Below are positions 1-11,630 of a stretch of 64,000 nucleotides of DNA, in pieces. The stretch is from Orobanche coerulescens. Its lineage: Eukaryota; Streptophyta; Magnoliopsida; Lamiales; Orobanchaceae. The translations under genes and the position numbers were made by a program. The stretch spans positions 115,057,501-115,121,500 of the forward strand of contig CM065811.1 of NCBI GenBank assembly GCA_033398695.1, written 5' to 3'. The notes below the pieces were generated by a model that did no database searches, had not been told where the DNA came from, and saw nothing but the letters and a program-made list of their open reading frames with translations. Position 1 is the first letter of the stretch. Each line of letters starts with the position of its first letter.

Positions 1-984
1 TTCGATCTTCTTTTTCCCCTTGTTCACTCCCCTCAACCTATATGGTTTCTATGGTTCGTGAACAAGTTAAGTTTATACCATCGACGCAAATCAGTTTCAC
101 AATTGAATCTTATCCGGCAACCTATCAGGTTTCTAGGGATAAAATTTGCTCCAACCGAAGGCATCCAATGCGCTCCCGGTAATTTATCCATCCTCCCCGA
201 ACGACTACCCCGATAACTCGGAAGCATAGAACATCCGGTTTGGATTTCAATTTCCCGAAAAGTCGATGGAGGGAAGGAAAACCTTGAAACCTTATAAACT
301 TAATTATTTGTTGTGGGAGAATTATCGCGATTAACGTTACACTTTGCACATTAATCGTTTAAGCGCGTTTGTGGCATTCATACAATATGAAACAACCATT
401 CACAACCTAGTTGCTACCAACATGTGGTTCATGGACCGTTCCTAGAAAACAAAAAATCCGTAATCTAATTACAAGTCTTCGTCTTCTCGAAATGGATCTT
501 CCTCCGGTCTTCGTCATTACATATAAATTTTACATTGAAAATTGCATCCTAGATACAAATTTTTCTAGTAAAATAAATAGGCTCAAAACGGCCTTTACAA
601 CCCAATCGAATAAAACGAACGATTCAAAACTAAGTCTACGAACCACATCCCCATTCAAAAGCATTCATCCAATAAATACTAAATAAATGGAAAACGTAGA
701 GATACATTGATCCAATCAACAATACGAACCGATCAAATCGATTCACACAATCGGTAATATGATAACATTCAAAATAATTCGGTCGACCATAAATATTCCA
801 ATTAATCAAATTTCCCTTATAAAATGAAATACCATAAATCATTTTAATCATATTAAATCCAATTTAACATGCGGGAGATTAATTTTCAAGAATACACGAA
901 AAAATCGAGCCGGGACAAAAAGGGGCTGCCTGGTCGAGTCACCCTCGTGACTTCCGTGATCCGGCTGGCATGGCGAGTCACGCT

Positions 985-1105
985 CGGCAGCTGTCGGCCA
1001 GGCACGGCCCGTGTCCCCTGACACGGTCGGGTCTGCCTGGCAGTGGCCTGGGGACTGCCGAACACGGCCCGTGTCACCAGACACGGCCGAGTCACCGTGG
1101 CAGCA
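985..1105. repeat. Cluster of GACACGG/CCGTGTC palindromic motifs
   Basis: Several copies of ACACGGCCCGTGTC, GACACGGTCGGGTC and GACACGGCCGAGTC lie within about 120 bases, together with CGAGTCACC and GGCAGC spacer words. The same motif and spacer vocabulary recurs in the LTRs of element F (26450-26835 and 28985-29370). It is strongly GC-rich against an AT-rich background. Confidence 0.7.
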
Positions 1106-1378
1106 ACCTGCCCTTTGTCCGAAAAATCGTCCGACGACGATTCGGAACTCGATTTTCGACCGGATATCCAATATCAATATTTTTCAACATTAATATCTTC
1201 AATATAAATCATATTTACAAGAAATTAGGATTTATATTTAGACATAAACTTACGAAAAATATAACTACAACGAACGTAAAAATATATACCACGATTATGA
1301 CTAAAATGATTCCAAATCATTCACCATGTAATCAAGCATTCCAAATGCCAATATCGTATATACGATCGCAAGACCTAC

Positions 1379-1390
1379 GCTCCGATACCA
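1379..1390 (-). other. Primer-binding site (initiator tRNA-Met type), minus strand
   Basis: The plus strand reads GCTCCGATACCA, so the minus strand carries TGGTATCGGAGC, the usual plant PBS complementary to the 3' end of initiator tRNA-Met. It is one base from the LTR edge at 1392 and fixes that LTR as a 5' LTR in minus orientation. Confidence 0.8.
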
Positions 1391-1391
1391 C

Positions 1392-3366
1392 TGTTGGGAT
1401 TCGGTGCCTAAAACGAAGGCCCAGCGGAAGCGGTAAAACGAAAATTAATTCAATCCGAATCCCTACGAGGATCGATCGAGCTATGTATATACGAATATAT
1501 AAACGAAAAGCAAGAGTCGTAAGAAACTAACCCTCGAAGTCCGTTGATTAAATGGTAACCTTCTCTTGAGCTATTCCCCAAGCTCTTGAACGATCCAACG
1601 CCGAAAACACCGCGTCTCTACTTGCCACGCGCCGGAGAAACAACCGGAACGACGATCACCTTGCTATCCTCCGAGGATACGGCTAGAGCTAAGTGATGAA
1701 GCTATATATGTAAATATTACTACACTCTAAGTGTTTTAATCTTACTCTCTCTATATGATTTTCTCTCAATTTTTCTCCAAGAAAAATGAAGAAGAAAATG
1801 AATGAAGTAGATGAAGATAATTGAGAAAATGGTTTTTCTCTCTCTCTCTCAATCTCACTCACGTAGGAAGGCTTACACAAGGAATCAAAAGGTGCATGTG
1901 AAATGAGATATCTTCTTCCCTTTATTCAACTCTCACTTCAATAATACAAATAATGCCACATTATTTTAAACCCCACAATGTCATGTTCTTTCATATAAAA
2001 TGAAAGCAACAAGACAAGAGGAAAGTGAGTGGAAACAAAGGGGGGGCGGCTATTATGCAAAAACGGACGAGTTTGGTTCGTTTCGGACTCCCGTGAGTCC
2101 AAACAGATAAACTACGATTCCGTTCCGATGTATTTGTATCGATTAATTAATCCAATTAATTAAACATATCAAATACAAAATAACATAATTAATTTCTCCA
2201 AGAAATAATTATATTCATGAATTAAATTAATCACCCAGTGATATATTTAATCCATTAAGCCGTAAATCAATTTATCCGATAAATCGATTTAAACATCCAA
2301 TGTCCCAAATTAGATATCCAATATCTAATATTCATAATGAGAGAATTAGCTTAATTCATTCCGTCGTCAATCCTAATGTGCGACTCGGTAGGTCCGTCTC
2401 AGTCAGCAATGGGAGGAACCAAAGAGTAGTAGCACCACCTAGCCAGCCTGGTAGCCTACACTGTACCCCGACTGAGAACGAATGATTGGGATCATTCAAG
2501 AACCATTCTGTCGTGAATACCAGTATACGTATAAACCCTTCTTTCAAATATCCCGATCAAGTTATAGGGTCACGGTCAGTCAAACCCTATCTGTACTTGA
2601 CGCTATGCATGCGTTAATGCAAATCGAGATCATCGAGCTCTCCAGTATCTAATACATCTAGCTCCAATGCATTGGCCAAAGACTTATGATCTCATCTGCC
2701 AATAACCGCATAGGACATATAACCCGTTCACTAACAGGAGAAAGAATTCTATCTTGGTATTCAGTAGGACCTACTACTTGCCCGTCAAGATGCACGTCGA
2801 GGTTGACCCCCGCCTTCCGGTTTACAGGGTCGAACTACTCTAATGAAAATCTTGACGTCACAAGCACATCCCTACTAAATCCTCAAGTCAAAGGTTCACG
2901 AATACCTATCACAACCTTTCGATTCCGTCATTGACTGTCCCGGAGTGAAATCCGTGTGACGAATCGAGGGTGAGTCGGTTCGAGTATACTAATCTAATTA
3001 GCATACCTATACCGTGTGCTCCCACTAACCATTAGTGTTCGACAGGCACTCTCCATGTCAAAGAACACGTCATACAAGTCTTCACATAAACTTAACACCC
3101 AGTCAAGTTTCATCGACTTGCGAACGATTAAGTATTTGAGCTATAAACCTTTCCAGTGCCGACCCCCTTATCCAATAAGGAGTGGAACGTTTTGCTCTCA
3201 AATACACGGACTAGTTTCTATATGTTTATTTACGAGTTAGGTATGCCAGTAACTACCAGTAAATAAAGAAACATACATTTGCCTTATATAAATGGTTTAC
3301 ATAATTACAAGTACAATGCCCTCACTCAACAACCTCTGAGTGGCATTCGAGGGCATACTCCTAACA
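1392..3366 (-). mobile_element. 5' LTR of a minus-strand copia-like retrotransposon (about 1.97 kb)
   Basis: On the plus strand the LTR runs from TGTTGGGATTCGGTGCC to GGCATACTCCTAACA, giving imperfect terminal inverted repeats (TGTTGGG / CTCCTAACA). The adjoining PBS marks its inner edge at 1392. The block CAGCGGAAGCGGTAAAACG just inside the terminus resembles the same position of the copia LTR at 51462 (AACGCAGCGGAAGAATTA). The outer edge at 3366 abuts coding sequence of another element, so this element inserted into that ORF. There is no coding content inside. A CT-rich stretch lies at about 1836-1860. Confidence 0.75.
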
Positions 3367-4911
3367 GTAAATGGAGAAGAAAATGAAGAAGTTGTTGTTT
3401 CAGATGATGAAGAAGAAGAGCAGGAAGAGAGAAGAACAGAAGAAAAGATTTTAGTTGAAAATCAACCTGAGGAAGTTGAGAAGACAGAAGAGTTGAATGA
3501 AGAAGAAGAAGAAGAAGGAGAAGAAGTAGAACAGGAAAAAGATGAGGGAGAAAAGAAGGATGATGATGATGATGAAAAAGATGGGAAGAAGGGTGATGAT
3601 AACAATAATGATGATGATGATGATGAGGATGGTGATGAAGGAGGAGATAAAGGAGCTGAAAAAGAAAAAGAAAAAGAAAAGGATGAGGAAAAAGAAAAAG
3701 AAAATATTGAAGAAGAAAAGGAGGAGGAGCAGGAGAAAGAGGAAGAGAAGGCAGAAGAAGAAAAGGAGCCGGAGCCAGAGCCGACACAAGAGGCTGCAGA
3801 TAGGACTGTGGTACCTGCCCGGTACACCAGCCTAGACGCGGAGTTAGCTGAGGACTCCAGATCAGGGACCCCAGATAAGACCCTATCTGGAGTACCAGCG
3901 GCAGATCGGAGCTTGCAGACCAGTGCTTCAATTGCAGAAGGCTCAGGTGAGCACTCTCCACCAGCTCAGATCTCAACTGCCTTGACTGAGCTGATCAGGC
4001 AGATCGTAAAAGATACGATTGGAGAGCTGCTGGCATCTCAGGTCACTCCTGACCTTCAATCCATCAATGCAAAGATCGACACTTTGCTGCAGAGAGAAGT
4101 TCCTCAGCCTCCTCCCCCTACCAACAACAGAATGCCATTTGGCATGTCTGATTGGATGAGCAGAATGGAGCAGCAATTGACTACCCTAGTTGATGCTGGC
4201 AAAAAGAGGGAAGAGAGAATGCAGGGGGAAGGAAATGATCAAGAAGAGATAAGGAAGGAGTTTAGATCGAAGAAAAGGCAGGATGTCCAGATGATCACTG
4301 CTGGGACATCCTCAGCCAAGAGGAAGGGAGGAGCAGATCCAGAAGATCAGGCTGACCAGCCTGAAGGCAAGAAGAGGAGGACTAGAGGAGGTCTTGAGCC
4401 TACTCTAGAGTGGGAAGGAAATGAGTTGTGGTTTGTGGAGGATTTTGTTCCATATGAAGCTCTGGAAATGTGGGGATCTTCAAGAAAGAAGTTTATCAGA
4501 GACTACTACATCTGGGAAATACTCGAGGATGATAATCTCTCCCCACGGAAAATCTTCATAAATTTCATGGAGGAAGCCCATCCGCAACTCTGGGCTATTC
4601 TGAAGAAACATGATGGGAAACAAAATGCCTATCCCATGATTCCTCTATTCACTGCCAAAGATCCTCCTACTTTGGAAAGAGGAGGTGCGTTGGATGAACT
4701 TACGCTACAAAGGAAAATCAAGAAGCTATGTCTTGAGAACAAATTCTCATCCCAAGAAGAGCAAGCCTTCGCAGCCCTTGTCGTGAAAAGGAAGTATGGT
4801 CTTGCCCAGTCAAAACAAGACCAATCGGAGCTAAACCCTTCAGACCTGCCAAATAGCCTATTCGAAGAGGCAGAGGAAGAGGCAGATGACTTACTTATTT
4901 TTTACTTGTAA
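3367..4911 (+). pseudogene. 3' ORF of a SIRE-like copia element, 5' end cut off by an LTR insertion
   Basis: An open frame of about 515 codons runs to a TAA at 4909-4911. The first 140 codons are an extreme Glu/Asp/Lys tract encoded by GA-rich DNA. The middle is hydrophilic and basic (SKKRQDVQMITAG, KRKGGADPEDQ, GKKRRTRGG). The last 180 residues look like a folded domain rich in W, F and Y (LEWEGNELWFVEDFVPYEAL, IRDYYIWEILEDDNLSPRKI) followed by an acidic tail. An in-frame ATG at 3340 lies in the neighbouring LTR, so the first 9 codons of the open frame are foreign and the true start is lost. The ORF ends about 200 bases before a polypurine tract and LTR, the position of the extra env-like ORF in SIRE/Maximus copia elements. 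I see no signal peptide or clear membrane segment and do not recognise the domain, so the env-like label is only positional. Confidence 0.55.
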
Positions 4912-5096
4912 TGATTTATGTACTTGAAACTTTTCTTGTAAAATTCAGCCATGTACTTGTAAAATTAATTTTATAACAGTCTTTTTGAATGACAATTTCC
5001 AGTTGTCTCAAAAATTAGACTGACTTTAGTTTGTGTCTTGTACTTAAGTGCAGAATTGATCATTTGATTACTTGTTTAAAGTTTTGCCATGATCAA

Positions 5097-5109
5097 AATA
5101 GGGGGAATT
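5097..5109 (+). other. Polypurine tract before the SIRE-like 3' LTR
   Basis: AATAGGGGGAATT lies directly before the LTR start TGTTAGG. It is preceded by TTTTGCCATGATCAAA, the context typical of SIRE-type copia elements (TTTGCCATCATCAAAAAGGGGGAGAT). It is the expected start of plus-strand DNA synthesis. Confidence 0.8.
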
Positions 5110-6547
5110 TGTTAGGAATACTTGTTAGATTTTGATGATGTCATTAATATAAATTCAAATGTTTATTACTTGGCAAAAATGTAAGGAAGAACCAAATGAG
5201 TATCTTCCATAGGACAAATATATTAAGTATAAAACTTGGCATAATGTAAAGAAGAATCAAATGAGTATCTTCTATAGGTCAAAAATAAGTTAGGCTAAAA
5301 TCGGCTAAGTACTAAGTACAGCTAAGTCCATCAGAGAGGATCAGCCGAGTCAAGTCAGAGTAGCTCTGGTCAACAAAAAATTATCAGGGATGTTTGACCA
5401 GACTGCAGCCAAGGTACCTCAGACAAGTCACCTGATCAGTGAAGTCATAAACAGTGAACATCAGAGAGGTCCAGACTGCAGAGAAGTTAACTGCTCATCA
5501 GCCTAGTCGAGATCAGCCAAGTACTCCAAGTCCACGTCAACATGCGTTGAAAAGTCAAGTATTACGGAAAGTCACATGCAACGTGAAGAGACAAATTGGA
5601 GTGATTCCCGCAAGAGATATGATTTAAATAAATCATCCAGACCCACCTTAAAGACTTTAATCGTTTTATATTCAAAAGATTCGGCGCATCACATGCAGAG
5701 TCTTCACAACGGTCGGAAGATAGATTAAAATAATGGGAATCCAGCCTTGCAACGTTCAGAAAGAAAACAAAGAAGTCTCCCTCCAACGGATGGATTTGTT
5801 TAAAAGATTTGCAATGGCTATGAAGGAAAAGCTCAGAGATCGTGACCTATATATATCCGAAGATTTGAAGCTGAGCAACTACCGGTGCGAACATACTTTC
5901 AAGCGATCAAAGCATTCAAGCAATCAAAAAGCAATCTATCGCATCGTGAAAAGAGCGGTTCTAAAAGTTCATACTTAAAGAAGCTCTTAGTTGGAGAAGA
6001 CAAAAACTCTTGTCTATAATCCTGAGTTCGGGGTACTTCACTGGTTGAAGTTAGAGACTGTAAAGGCATCCGAGGATCGAGGATCAAGAGGTGCAAGGCA
6101 GTCAAGTGTGGTACAACGACACGGATTTCCACTGGTTGGAAGCTGTTGTAGTTTTGTTTGAATCACTGTAATATTTATCACTGGTTGAGAATTATAGTGA
6201 ATTAATCTCCAACTGGTTTGGAGAAAAGTGGATTAGTAGAGGATTACCCCACCTCTGAGACCACTATAATCGCCTGCGTTCTTTACTGTTTTATTGCATC
6301 ATACTTTAACTGCTGCATTCATCGTTAAGTGTTTCATTAGTTGCTTTATATTCGTCATCAGCTGACTTCCGCATATATTAAAGAACAAACGACTCCAAGT
6401 CATTTGTTTACCTATCAGCTGAAGAAACTCACTCTTCGTGAAAAAGAGTTTAAGAGTTTCAACAAGTCTATTCACCCCCCCTCTAGACTTGTTCCTGGAC
6501 GACTTGTGACCTACAAATTGACCATATGAATTACGAAATTCTTAACA
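5110..6547 (+). mobile_element. 3' LTR of a SIRE-like Ty1-copia retrotransposon (1.44 kb)
   Basis: Begins TGTTAGGAATACTTGTTAG and ends GAAATTCTTAACA, with near-perfect terminal inverted repeats (TGTTAGGAAT / ATTCTTAACA). The start TTTTGATGATGTCATTAAT and the end region with TTCACCCCCCCTCTAGACTTG are hallmarks I know from SIRE/Maximus LTRs. The flanking 5 bases GGATA (6548-6552) would be one target-site copy; the partner lies outside the window with the rest of the element. A TATA-like ATATATAT is at 5850-5857. Only one LTR is present in the window. Confidence 0.8.
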
Positions 6548-7440
6548 GGATACAAAATATCCAATACGAAATTCTAAATTCGTAACAAAGTTATAACCTT
6601 ATTATGAAAATCACATTTTGTATCACTTATTCTTGCTTTTCGTATCATTGCCCCAAATGTGTTACGAAATTCAAATTTCGTAACTTCGTAACCATATCTC
6701 ACACAACAGAATTAGTTATAAATTTCGAAATTCGTAATATCTGTTACAAAATTGGTAACATTTGTTACTGAATAAGAATTTCATAACAACATAATTAACG
6801 GTGTTACTAAATCGCACAAAAAAAACCAATAAGCATAAAAATGACGATACAAAATATGAATTTCGTAAGAGGGATACAAAATATCCAATATAAGATGCTA
6901 AATTCGTATCATTTATTCTTGCTTTTTGTATCACTACTTCAATACGAAAATCTAAAATCGTAAAGAATATTCAATACGAAATTGAATTTTTCGTAACATG
7001 TGTAACAGATCTGAGAAAAAAACAGGCGATAATAACAAGATTCGTATTAATTCACCCATTAGTTCAACCACAAATCGTATCAATTAACCAATCGTAACAG
7101 TTACGAATTCGTAACATATATACCAAATCTCCAATACGAAAAATTCAAATCGGCACAAATATGTTATGAAATTCGAATTTCGTAACTTCATACTGATACG
7201 AAATAATAAAATCTTAACAGAAAATCAAGGCATAGTGATACGAAATGACAATATTGTAACATGGTAACCAAGTACGAAATTAATAAATCGTAACAACTGT
7301 AAATTCGTAACCACGTATGTAAACATGCGAAAAACTAGATTTAAAACACCAATACATACAAATCGGTCGGAAATCACCCCAAATATACTACGAATCACCA
7401 GGAATCGTAAAAACTTGTAAATCATCAAAAACAAATACAA
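6548..7440. repeat. AT-rich block with many dispersed TTTCGTAAC / TACGAAAT motifs
   Basis: About 900 bases of non-coding DNA in which the 9-12 base words AATTTCGTAAC, TACGAAATT and ATTCGTAAC recur more than 20 times on both strands without a fixed period. A longer duplicated phrase (GATACAAAATATCCAATA) occurs at 6549 and about 6873. No ORF of interest. It may be decayed satellite-like DNA or a low-complexity host region into which the SIRE-like element inserted. Confidence 0.55.
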
Positions 7441-8577
7441 AAATAACATTATTTCAAGCTAGATCTAGGATTTTTCTAGAGAGAGAAAGATGGAGAAAGA
7501 GAAATAAAATCGAAAGAGAGAGTAGGGAAGATCCCGAACCTTGAGTTCTGTCGAGAATATTACGAGCTCCATGGTGGTTTGGGGGGCAGCGGCGGCGGCG
7601 ACGGCGGCGACGGTTTCCGGCGAGATTTTGAATATTTTTAAATAGAGAAATAGAAAGAAACAGAGAGAGAAAGATGAGAGGAGAGGAGAAAGTGAAGGGT
7701 AAAATAATGAATGAAAAGATGAAAAGAGAGGAGAGAAAAAAAAAAGATGAGATAGAAAACGGAGTGGAGAAAGATGAAAAGAGAGGAGAGAGAAAAATAA
7801 TGAATGAAAAGAAAAGGATGAGATAAAAGTAGGTGGGTTGAAGGGTAAAATCGTCCACAAGTTGTAAAATTGGCTAGAATTTGACAATATTAAGTTGCAT
7901 GACATAATTTGTAATCTAAGAGGTCCATATGGCTACATTACTACTCCTCTCTATTAATATTCCAGATTTAAAAAAAAGTTTCAATTTTATAAATATTCCA
8001 GATTTTTTATCTTTTATCTTTTTTAAATTTTATTTTTTTATTATTATTACAAAAATAAGGAAAAAAATTTATTATTTTTTTATTATTATCGATCAATAAA
8101 ATGCTGACATGTGGCACTTAACGACCATGTCAGCAATCCATTAAAACTTAACGGATTAAAAGTAACGAATTCCTAACGTGTATAACAGAATAAACTTGAG
8201 TCCCGACTTTGATACACTTTAAACTTTAATCCCTTAAGTGATAAAACAGCCAAACTTCAGTCCCTATTAGAGCTATTTTGCCTTTGAAAAATCATAACTT
8301 TTGAGTTTTGACCACTTCAAACAAGAGCCTTCTTCAACTTTAATCCAATTTAAAGTCATTCTCGTATTTCTGATTAAGATTCATTTCCTATATTTTGCGT
8401 GCCAATTTAAGGCCCTTACCCATAAACTCTATTTTAAAAAATGACAGTTCCTAGATGTAACAATGAACTTGCCATCGCCATCCTTTCATCATCAGCAGCC
8501 ACGGCACCACCCATGATTGTTGTTTCCATTGATAATTTTTTGAGTGTGGGCTGTTTATATTTATATATATATATATA
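7441..8577. other. Non-coding AT-rich DNA with GA-rich and GCC/GGC triplet tracts
   Basis: From 7480 to 7850 the plus strand is rich in GAGAGA/GAAAGA. Around 7586-7613 it carries GGC triplets (GGCGGCGGCGACGGCGGCGACG), which give poly-Ala frames on the minus strand. A T/A-rich tract follows (7970-8100). At 8103-8140 GCTGACATGTGGCAC and ATGTCAGCA form an inverted pair within a phrase seen in many plant intergenic repeats. Open frames here are low-complexity and not supported as genes. Confidence 0.5.
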
Positions 8578-8625
8578 CTAGTTTTTTTGGTCCCGTGCAA
8601 TGCATGGATTGCCCATATATGAATC
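8578..8625 (-). mobile_element. Candidate Helitron 3' terminus (minus strand)
   Basis: The minus strand ends with an imperfect hairpin (CCATGCATTGCACGG), then GACCAAAAAAA and CTAG, followed by T. A short GC hairpin a few bases before a terminal CTRR and insertion next to T is the Helitron 3' signature. The hairpin is close to the CCCGTGCATTGCACGGG form seen at many plant Helitron ends. The RPA70-like remnant at 12931-15320 lies upstream on the same strand, as in plant Helitrons. I could not find the matching 5' TC end, which would lie right of 15.3 kb, so this remains tentative. Confidence 0.35.
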
Positions 8626-8829
8626 AGACCACATTTTATGTATTCGAGTTGGAACTTTATAAATATCGGGGTTAATTGATTAGATTCGAGCTTTTTATAC
8701 TCGGAAATGGCTATTTTGGTTAGTTCTGTACTCTTGGTTGCCATGCTACATATTTTTTTATTAATTTATATTCATTTATAATTTGAATTTTAGAAATAGC
8801 AGGTATTTGAATAACGAGATTTTTTCGAA

Positions 8830-8965
8830 TCTAGACTATTTTTAAAATTGGGCTTTTTTCATACTACATATCAGTTAGTTAGGCAAGATATTAACTTTTA
8901 AATAAATTGGGAGTATAATTTTATATATTATTCATTTATTTATTTTTGAAATAGATAATATTCAG
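8830..8965. repeat. Repeat unit 1 of three (about 140 bp)
   Basis: Shares the words AAATTGGGCTTTTTTCATACT, ATATCAGTTAGTTAGGCAAG and TATATTATTCATTTATTTAT with units at 11351-11493 and 11494-11630. The solo LTR at 8966 separates unit 1 from unit 2, so the array was contiguous before that insertion. Confidence 0.75.
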
Positions 8966-11350
8966 GGTAATACCCGGTTGTAATTCAGTCATTATCATTC
9001 AATAATTTCATTCGGTAATTGTCTCTATGTAATTTTTCACTTGTTATAATCATTCATCTGTGTTCACCATTCGGAATAACTTCGAGTTGTGTATCGATAT
9101 TGTTCATTGTTTCAACCTTACTCGGGAATCGAAACAAGAGTATTATCATAATTGTTGTAATTGATTCATTAGTCGATGTTGACGTTGGAATTCATGTCAT
9201 TTCAGATCTTTTCATTGTTCAAATCGTGTTTTTGTTGGACGAACCCTTGTAATCATTGCTTGGAACCACCGTTTTGGGGTTTCCGCACTTCCATTTCGTG
9301 TTATTGTTTCCGAAATACTGATTCCTATTGCTTTTATTCCCTCCCCGGGTCATTTTTCATCATTTTAGGACCCAAGGGGGCATGGGCCGCGGCACACACA
9401 TTTTTCCAGTATTGGCCGAGCAGCCTGTACCGTGGGCCGCGGCACATGCCGGCAGGGCCGCGGCACACTGTCGAGTCATTGCCGCGGCACACCCGTCCGG
9501 GCTGCGGCACACTCGTGTTGCAATTTTTGGCCGACCCGTCTGTACCGTGGGCCCCGGCTCATGCCGACAGGGCCGCGGCACACTGCCGAGTCACTGCCGC
9601 GGCACATTCGTTCGGGCCGCGGCACACTGCCGATCACTGGGGGCAGTTTTGGCCCTGTGCCGCGGCACACTTCGACTGGGCCACGGCACACAGTGCAGTC
9701 AGCACTATAATTGCGTTTTTTCAGCGAGAAAAAATCATTCTTTCCCATTTCTTCAACCTACACGAGAGAGAAGGCTTGAGGGATAGATTTTTCCTTCATC
9801 TATCACTTGAGTACTTGGTTTTCTTCATCTCCTTTCAATCTTGAAGCTCGAATTGTGGATCTAACGCGATTTCATCGGATTAAAGTACTTGGATCTTCAA
9901 AGGTAATATTCATCAAACCTCTTGGATTTCGATTTTGTATAGAGATATGATGTTTTGGATGTTAAGATCATGTTGTATGAAGTGATATACGCATGATTAT
10001 GGACATGTTTGATTATTCATTGGATTATTGAAGGATTATTCAAGAATACTTTGAATATTGTGTTGGATTTGGGGGTTTTCGATTAATTGTTGTTGAAATC
10101 GCGATTTTGGATATTCATAATGGATTATTGATCGTATTGAAGATATTTTGTTGGTTTGAAACACTTCTTGGGGATTTGATGTTGGTATTATTGAGGTTTG
10201 GTTATAAACAATCGAAGTTTGGCCACAAAGTGTTCGATATAATGCCCCAATGAACTTGGTTTAATCGTATCGACGTTTTGAGTTCATTATATTCGTGTTT
10301 GATTCGTATATTGAATGGATTGTTGGTAATTGTATTATTCAAGGTTGTTCGAGCGACCGATATCTCAATTAGGACGTTGTTCGTGGAAGGATAATTGTCA
10401 CCGGTGTTGTGTAAGTTAATTCTTACCCAGTTAAAAGGATATTCATTCCTTTTGTTGTTGTTCATTCATAATCATAATTCATTCATAAGGTACTAACCGT
10501 TTCAAAACTTGTAATTGTCACTTAATTACTTCATTCACGAGGAACGACGGTTCCAATCATTTCATTGAGCTGTCATTCATTTCACCATCATTTCATCTTG
10601 GTGAGTCATTATTCATTTTTGATGTCACTTTTGTTATATCGTGGCATTCCGGGTCATACTGGCGTGCCGGTTGGTATGTGTAGAATTTTCATGTCGGGCA
10701 CATTTAAGTCGTGTGTTGGTTGGTGGCCTCACATTGGACTGTGCACACGATTTGATGGCTTCGTGAGACTGATTAGGTACAAGACCACACGTGTATTCGA
10801 TCGATACTCGTTGGTGGCTTGTGCACGGACACATTTCCATCCCGGGCGTAGTGTGGCACCATTCCTTTGAGCCGTACTGTTAGTTGAGTCATATAGCATG
10901 TTTGATTGCGTATGTTTCGGCATGATTGTGTATATTCAACTCTTGAGGATTGTTGTTCTGTGTAACTGACCCCGTTTGGGGATTTTGTTTTCAGGTCATG
11001 GCAAGGCAAAAGCACGAGAATAGCATGTTGACGGCGAGGAGTCCCAGTGATACTAGTAGGGGGCCCAAATCCTTTCAGTCATTCCTATTGTTGTCATTTA
11101 TTTTCCGCTGCATATTTTCATTTGGTTACTCCGTTTCATTCAGTGTTGTGTATTTTATCTTCATATAAAATATACTAGTATTCGGTATTGTCCTGGTGTT
11201 TTATACTTAAACTCCTCATCGGAGTAATTATTGTTGTAATGTGGTTCGGTACTACATTTATCCTGTGTAATTCATTCATTTTGATTCGCCTAGTGGGTCC
11301 CAGTCGGGGGTCCACGGCACTGTAATATCCGCCTAGTTTGGGGTGTTACA
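8966..11350 (+). mobile_element. Solo LTR of family D (2385 bp) with perfect target-site duplication
   Basis: Starts GGTAATACCCGG (expected TGTAATACCC, first base changed) and ends TTTGGGGTGTTACA. It is flanked on both sides by TTCAG (8961-8965 and 11351-11355), a 5-base target-site duplication. There is no internal region, so it is a solo LTR left by recombination between the two LTRs of one element. The U3 holds an array of GCCGCGGC palindromes (9380-9690) followed by a TATA-like CTATAATT at about 9702. The 3' end carries CTGTAATATCC and GGGGTGTTACA, shared with families B, C and E. Ty3-gypsy type is inferred from the termini. Open frames inside are fortuitous. Confidence 0.9.
9380..9690 (+). 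repeat. GCCGCGGC palindrome array in U3 of family D
   Basis: Eleven copies or near copies of GGGCCGCGGCACA lie in about 310 bases, for example near 9386, 9433, 9457, 9479, 9500, 9571, 9594, 9615, 9657 and 9677. Two larger blocks share the order CCGTGGGC..., CATGCCG.CAGGGC..., CGAGTCA.TGC, so part of the array arose by duplication. The core CCGCGG is perfectly palindromic. The array ends just before the TATA-like box. Confidence 0.9.
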
Positions 11351-11630
11351 TTCAGCACTATCTAAACTGCTTTTTAAATTGGGCTTTTTTCATACTGCAT
11401 ATCAGTTAGTTAGGCAAGATAGTTAACTTTCAAAATAAATTGGTAGTATAAATTTATATATTATTCATTTATTTATTTTTGAAATATATAATATTCAGCA
11501 CTATCTAGAATGCTTTTTAAATTGGGGTTTTTTCATACTACATATCAATTAGTTAGGCAAGATATTAATTTTTAAATAAATGGGTAGTATAAATCTATAT
11601 ATTATTCATTTATTTATTTAGTTAGACAAA
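11351..11630. repeat. Repeat units 2 and 3 of the about 140-bp array
   Basis: Two direct tandem copies of the unit seen at 8830-8965. Each holds CACTATCTARA, GGCAAGATA and ends in TATTCATTTATTTATTT. They are AT-rich and non-coding. Confidence 0.75.

Larger units (their letters stand above)
1..1391 (-). mobile_element. Leader/internal region of a minus-strand copia-like element (left part outside window)
   Basis: This stretch lies on the internal side of the LTR that starts at 1392. Reading the minus strand, the LTR is followed directly by a primer-binding site (1379-1390) and then by this sequence, so it should be the 5' leader and perhaps the start of the gag region. I see no convincing Gag or Pol motif; the small open frames have no recognisable domain and overlap on both strands. 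A GC-rich patch with palindromes of the GACACGGCCGTGTC type sits at about 985-1105, unlike the AT-rich surroundings. The other LTR would lie left of the window. Assignment as copia-like rests on LTR style only. Confidence 0.5.

Noticed and set aside
1354..1371. Palindrome ATCGTATATACGAT near the PBS as a PBS hairpin
   Set aside because: It is not adjacent to the PBS and has no loop; not comparable with the gypsy-type hairpins.
970..1530. 186-codon plus frame over the left-edge palindromes
   Set aside because: Runs through the PBS and into the LTR, no domain, caused by GC-rich repeats.
3326..3976. Long minus-strand frames opposite the acidic ORF
   Set aside because: They are shadows of GA-rich DNA giving Leu/Phe/Ser-rich low-complexity peptides.
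7454..7905. Two minus-strand frames of 134 and 146 codons
   Set aside because: Composed of Phe/Ser/Leu runs from GA-rich DNA and poly-Ala from GGC triplets; no gene support.
9176..9844. 222-codon frame across the GCCGCGGC array
   Set aside because: GC-rich palindromes remove stops; three overlapping frames are open and none has a domain.
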